From Rhizobium leguminosarum (lineage in GTDB: Bacteria > Pseudomonadota > Alphaproteobacteria > Rhizobiales > Rhizobiaceae), in assembly GCF_001652265.1 (NCBI RefSeq), contig NZ_LWBS01000108.1, forward strand, positions 56,744-120,743: DNA of 64,000 nucleotides, written 5' to 3'. Shown here in pieces: positions 62,812-64,000 of this stretch (its first letter is position 1; every line of letters starts with the position of its first letter). The notes below the pieces were generated by a model. That model searched no databases and was not told the DNA's origin. It was given only the letters and a program-made list of their open reading frames with translations. Made by a program: the position numbers and the translations under genes.

Positions 62812-63525
62812 ATGGCAGCCATTCCGGTTGCGGCCGAGCGACACCGGCCACAGATATCGACATTATCTGACGCTGATCTCGTGCCCCTGGCGAAAATGGG
62901 CGACGAGCCCGCCATCCGCACCATCGTTCAGCGTCATAATCAGCGCCTGTTCCGGACGGCGCGCGCCATCATCCGCAACGATGCGGAGGCGGAAGACGTC
63001 GTCCAGGCCGCCTATGTCAAGGCCTTCACCAATCTGGCGACGTTCCGGGGCGAGGCGCAACTCTCCACATGGCTGACCCGCATTACGCTCAACGAGGCGC
63101 TGGGCCGTGCGCGGGCCCGAAAGAACACCACCGGGCTCGAGGAAATCGACATGCAGACGACGGCGCCGGGTGGCGAAGTGTTACAGTTTCCGTCCTCCCT
63201 GTCCGCAACCGATCCGGAAACCGAGCTCGCCAGGAGCCAGGCGCGGCATCTTCTCGAAAATGCGGTCGACGAGCTGCCGGATGATTTTCGCGCCATCTTC
63301 GTGCTGCGGGATGTCGAGGGCATGAGCACGGACGAGGCCGCCTCTTATCTCGGCATAAGACCCGAAACCGCCAAGACCCGGCTCCACCGAGCGCGCAAGA
63401 TGATGCGCCAGTCGATCGAAAAACAGCTCTCCGGCGCATTCTCGGCCCTGTTCCCGTTCGATGGCGCCCGCTGCGCTTTCATGGCCGATCGTGTCATCGC
63501 CGCTCTTCGTCACAAAATCTCATGA
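62812..63525 (+). CDS. ECF-family RNA polymerase sigma factor
   Basis: A 237-residue sigma factor. Region 2 has ARAIIRNDAEAEDVVQAAYVKAFTNL and TWLTRITLNEALGR; region 4 has LPDDFRAIFVLRDVEGMSTDEAASYLGIRPETAKTRLHRARKMM. ATG 62812 has GGAGA upstream. No anti-sigma gene is adjacent inside the window. The DUF4142-cupredoxin-sigma order suggests they respond together to a stress at the cell envelope. Confidence 0.9.
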   Translation: MAAIPVAAERHRPQISTLSDADLVPLAKMGDEPAIRTIVQRHNQRLFRTARAIIRNDAEAEDVVQAAYVKAFTNLATFRGEAQLSTWLTRITLNEALGRARARKNTTGLEEIDMQTTAPGGEVLQFPSSLSATDPETELARSQARHLLENAVDELPDDFRAIFVLRDVEGMSTDEAASYLGIRPETAKTRLHRARKMMRQSIEKQLSGAFSALFPFDGARCAFMADRVIAALRHKIS

Positions 63526-63650
63526 TTGCTCATATTAGAGTCGATGCGGCTTGCCGGGAAGCACAACGATACCGACAGCTCCCTATTATCGCTGATCCGT
63601 TTGGACCCCGCGTAGATCCAGTCGCCTGTCCCGCGGCAGCCTGTCAGAGG

Positions 63651-64000
63651 CTAAGACATGCGGGTGGTGTCGAGAGCGTAACCCGCCCCATATATCGTGC
63701 GAATTCTCAGGGTCCGGAGTCCTGCAAACGCTTTTCGCAGCCGGCCGATATGCACGTCAACCGTCCGACTTTCTACAGCGTGCGGATTGCGCCAAACGGC
63801 CTCAATGAGTTGCTCGCGTGTACTGATCTGCCCCTGCCTTTCGAATAGAAACCTGAGGATTCTCATCTCCATGGGCGCAAGCGCTATTCTCTTGCCTGAA
63901 ACCACGACGGCGTGCGACCCAAAGACAATCTCGGCGGCGGCAGCGAAGTTTGGTAGGGTTCCAGCCTGCGGCAGGGGTTTTATGCCGTGCAGAAACGCGA
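63651..64000 (-). CDS. OmpR/PhoB-type response regulator, DNA-binding end (5' partial)
   Basis: The frame is open through the right edge, so the receiver domain would lie outside. The visible C-terminal part is a winged helix with MEMRILRFLFERQGQISTRE, VESRTVDVHIGRLRKAF and RTIYGAGYAL, typical of OmpR/PhoB family members. The N-terminal visible part (FLHGIKPLPQAGTLPNF) is a linker. An internal GTG at 63905 is not the true start. Kinase partner and targets are unknown. Confidence 0.85.
   Translation of the reverse strand, partial: AFLHGIKPLPQAGTLPNFAAAAEIVFGSHAVVVSGKRIALAPMEMRILRFLFERQGQISTREQLIEAVWRNPHAVESRTVDVHIGRLRKAFAGLRTLRIRTIYGAGYALDTTRMS

Noticed and set aside
1..64000. CRISPR arrays, prophage genes, intact insertion sequences, tRNA or rRNA genes
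   Set aside because: Looked for regularly spaced repeats, transposase or integrase motifs and tRNA-like cloverleaf ends; none was convincing.

Overview
The window looks like a rhizobial genome segment (Rhizobium leguminosarum/etli type). It is GC-rich, with tightly packed operons whose genes overlap by 4 or 8 bases, several GGDEF and class III cyclase signalling proteins, many solute ABC transporters, and a RIME1-like intergenic mosaic element at 8268-8382, a repeat typical of Rhizobium. I see no rRNA, tRNA, CRISPR array, replication gene, phage or intact insertion sequence, so chromosome and plasmid cannot be told apart.

Layout. Bases 1-3587: the end of a GGDEF-EAL protein and an unusual acyltransferase fusion. 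Bases 3599-31724: a large betaine-catabolic island. A LysR regulator faces a Rieske N-demethylase operon (oxygenase, ferredoxin reductase, DddP-like M24 protein). A long minus-strand operon follows (GntR, DapA-like deaminase, aldehyde dehydrogenase, FAD oxidoreductase, OpuA-type ABC transporter, proline-racemase-family protein, GlxA/AraC regulator). A second minus-strand operon (27019 down to 19141) encodes a DgcA/StcD-like N-demethylase, a DddQ-like cupin, EtfB, EtfA, a second degenerate DddQ-like cupin, and the three glutathione-dependent formaldehyde genes. A plus-strand operon carries TetR, ProC and a second OpuA-type transporter. The best-fitting substrate is proline betaine or hydroxyproline betaine. 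The proposed route is uptake, Rieske removal of one methyl, flavin/ETF removal of the second, formaldehyde disposal via glutathione, and conversion of the imino acid towards 2-oxoglutarate.

Bases 32867-38473: an AraC regulator, an FdhF/YdeP-type molybdopterin oxidoreductase with a small winged-helix partner, and a membrane PAS-GGDEF protein. Bases 38966-44728: a hydroxycinnamate operon (CoA ligase, hydratase-lyase, alcohol dehydrogenase, coniferyl aldehyde dehydrogenase) with a divergent MarR regulator. Bases 44852-51084: two class III cyclase proteins and a frameshifted methyltransferase pseudogene. Bases 51460-61176: an AraC regulator, two vanillin-dehydrogenase-like paralogues of identical length, a HAAT-type ABC transporter and a coniferyl-alcohol-dehydrogenase-like SDR. 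The two aromatic blocks together can take coniferyl alcohol through ferulate and vanillin to vanillate. Bases 61428-64000: DUF488, DUF4142, a cupredoxin, an ECF sigma factor and a truncated OmpR-type regulator.

The most interesting feature is the presence of two unrelated DMSP-lyase-type folds (DddP-like and DddQ-like), both with complete active-site residues, plus a DddQ-like paralogue that has lost its site, all inside a soil-bacterium betaine demethylation island. This points to an uncharacterised lyase, isomerase or similar step on a betaine.
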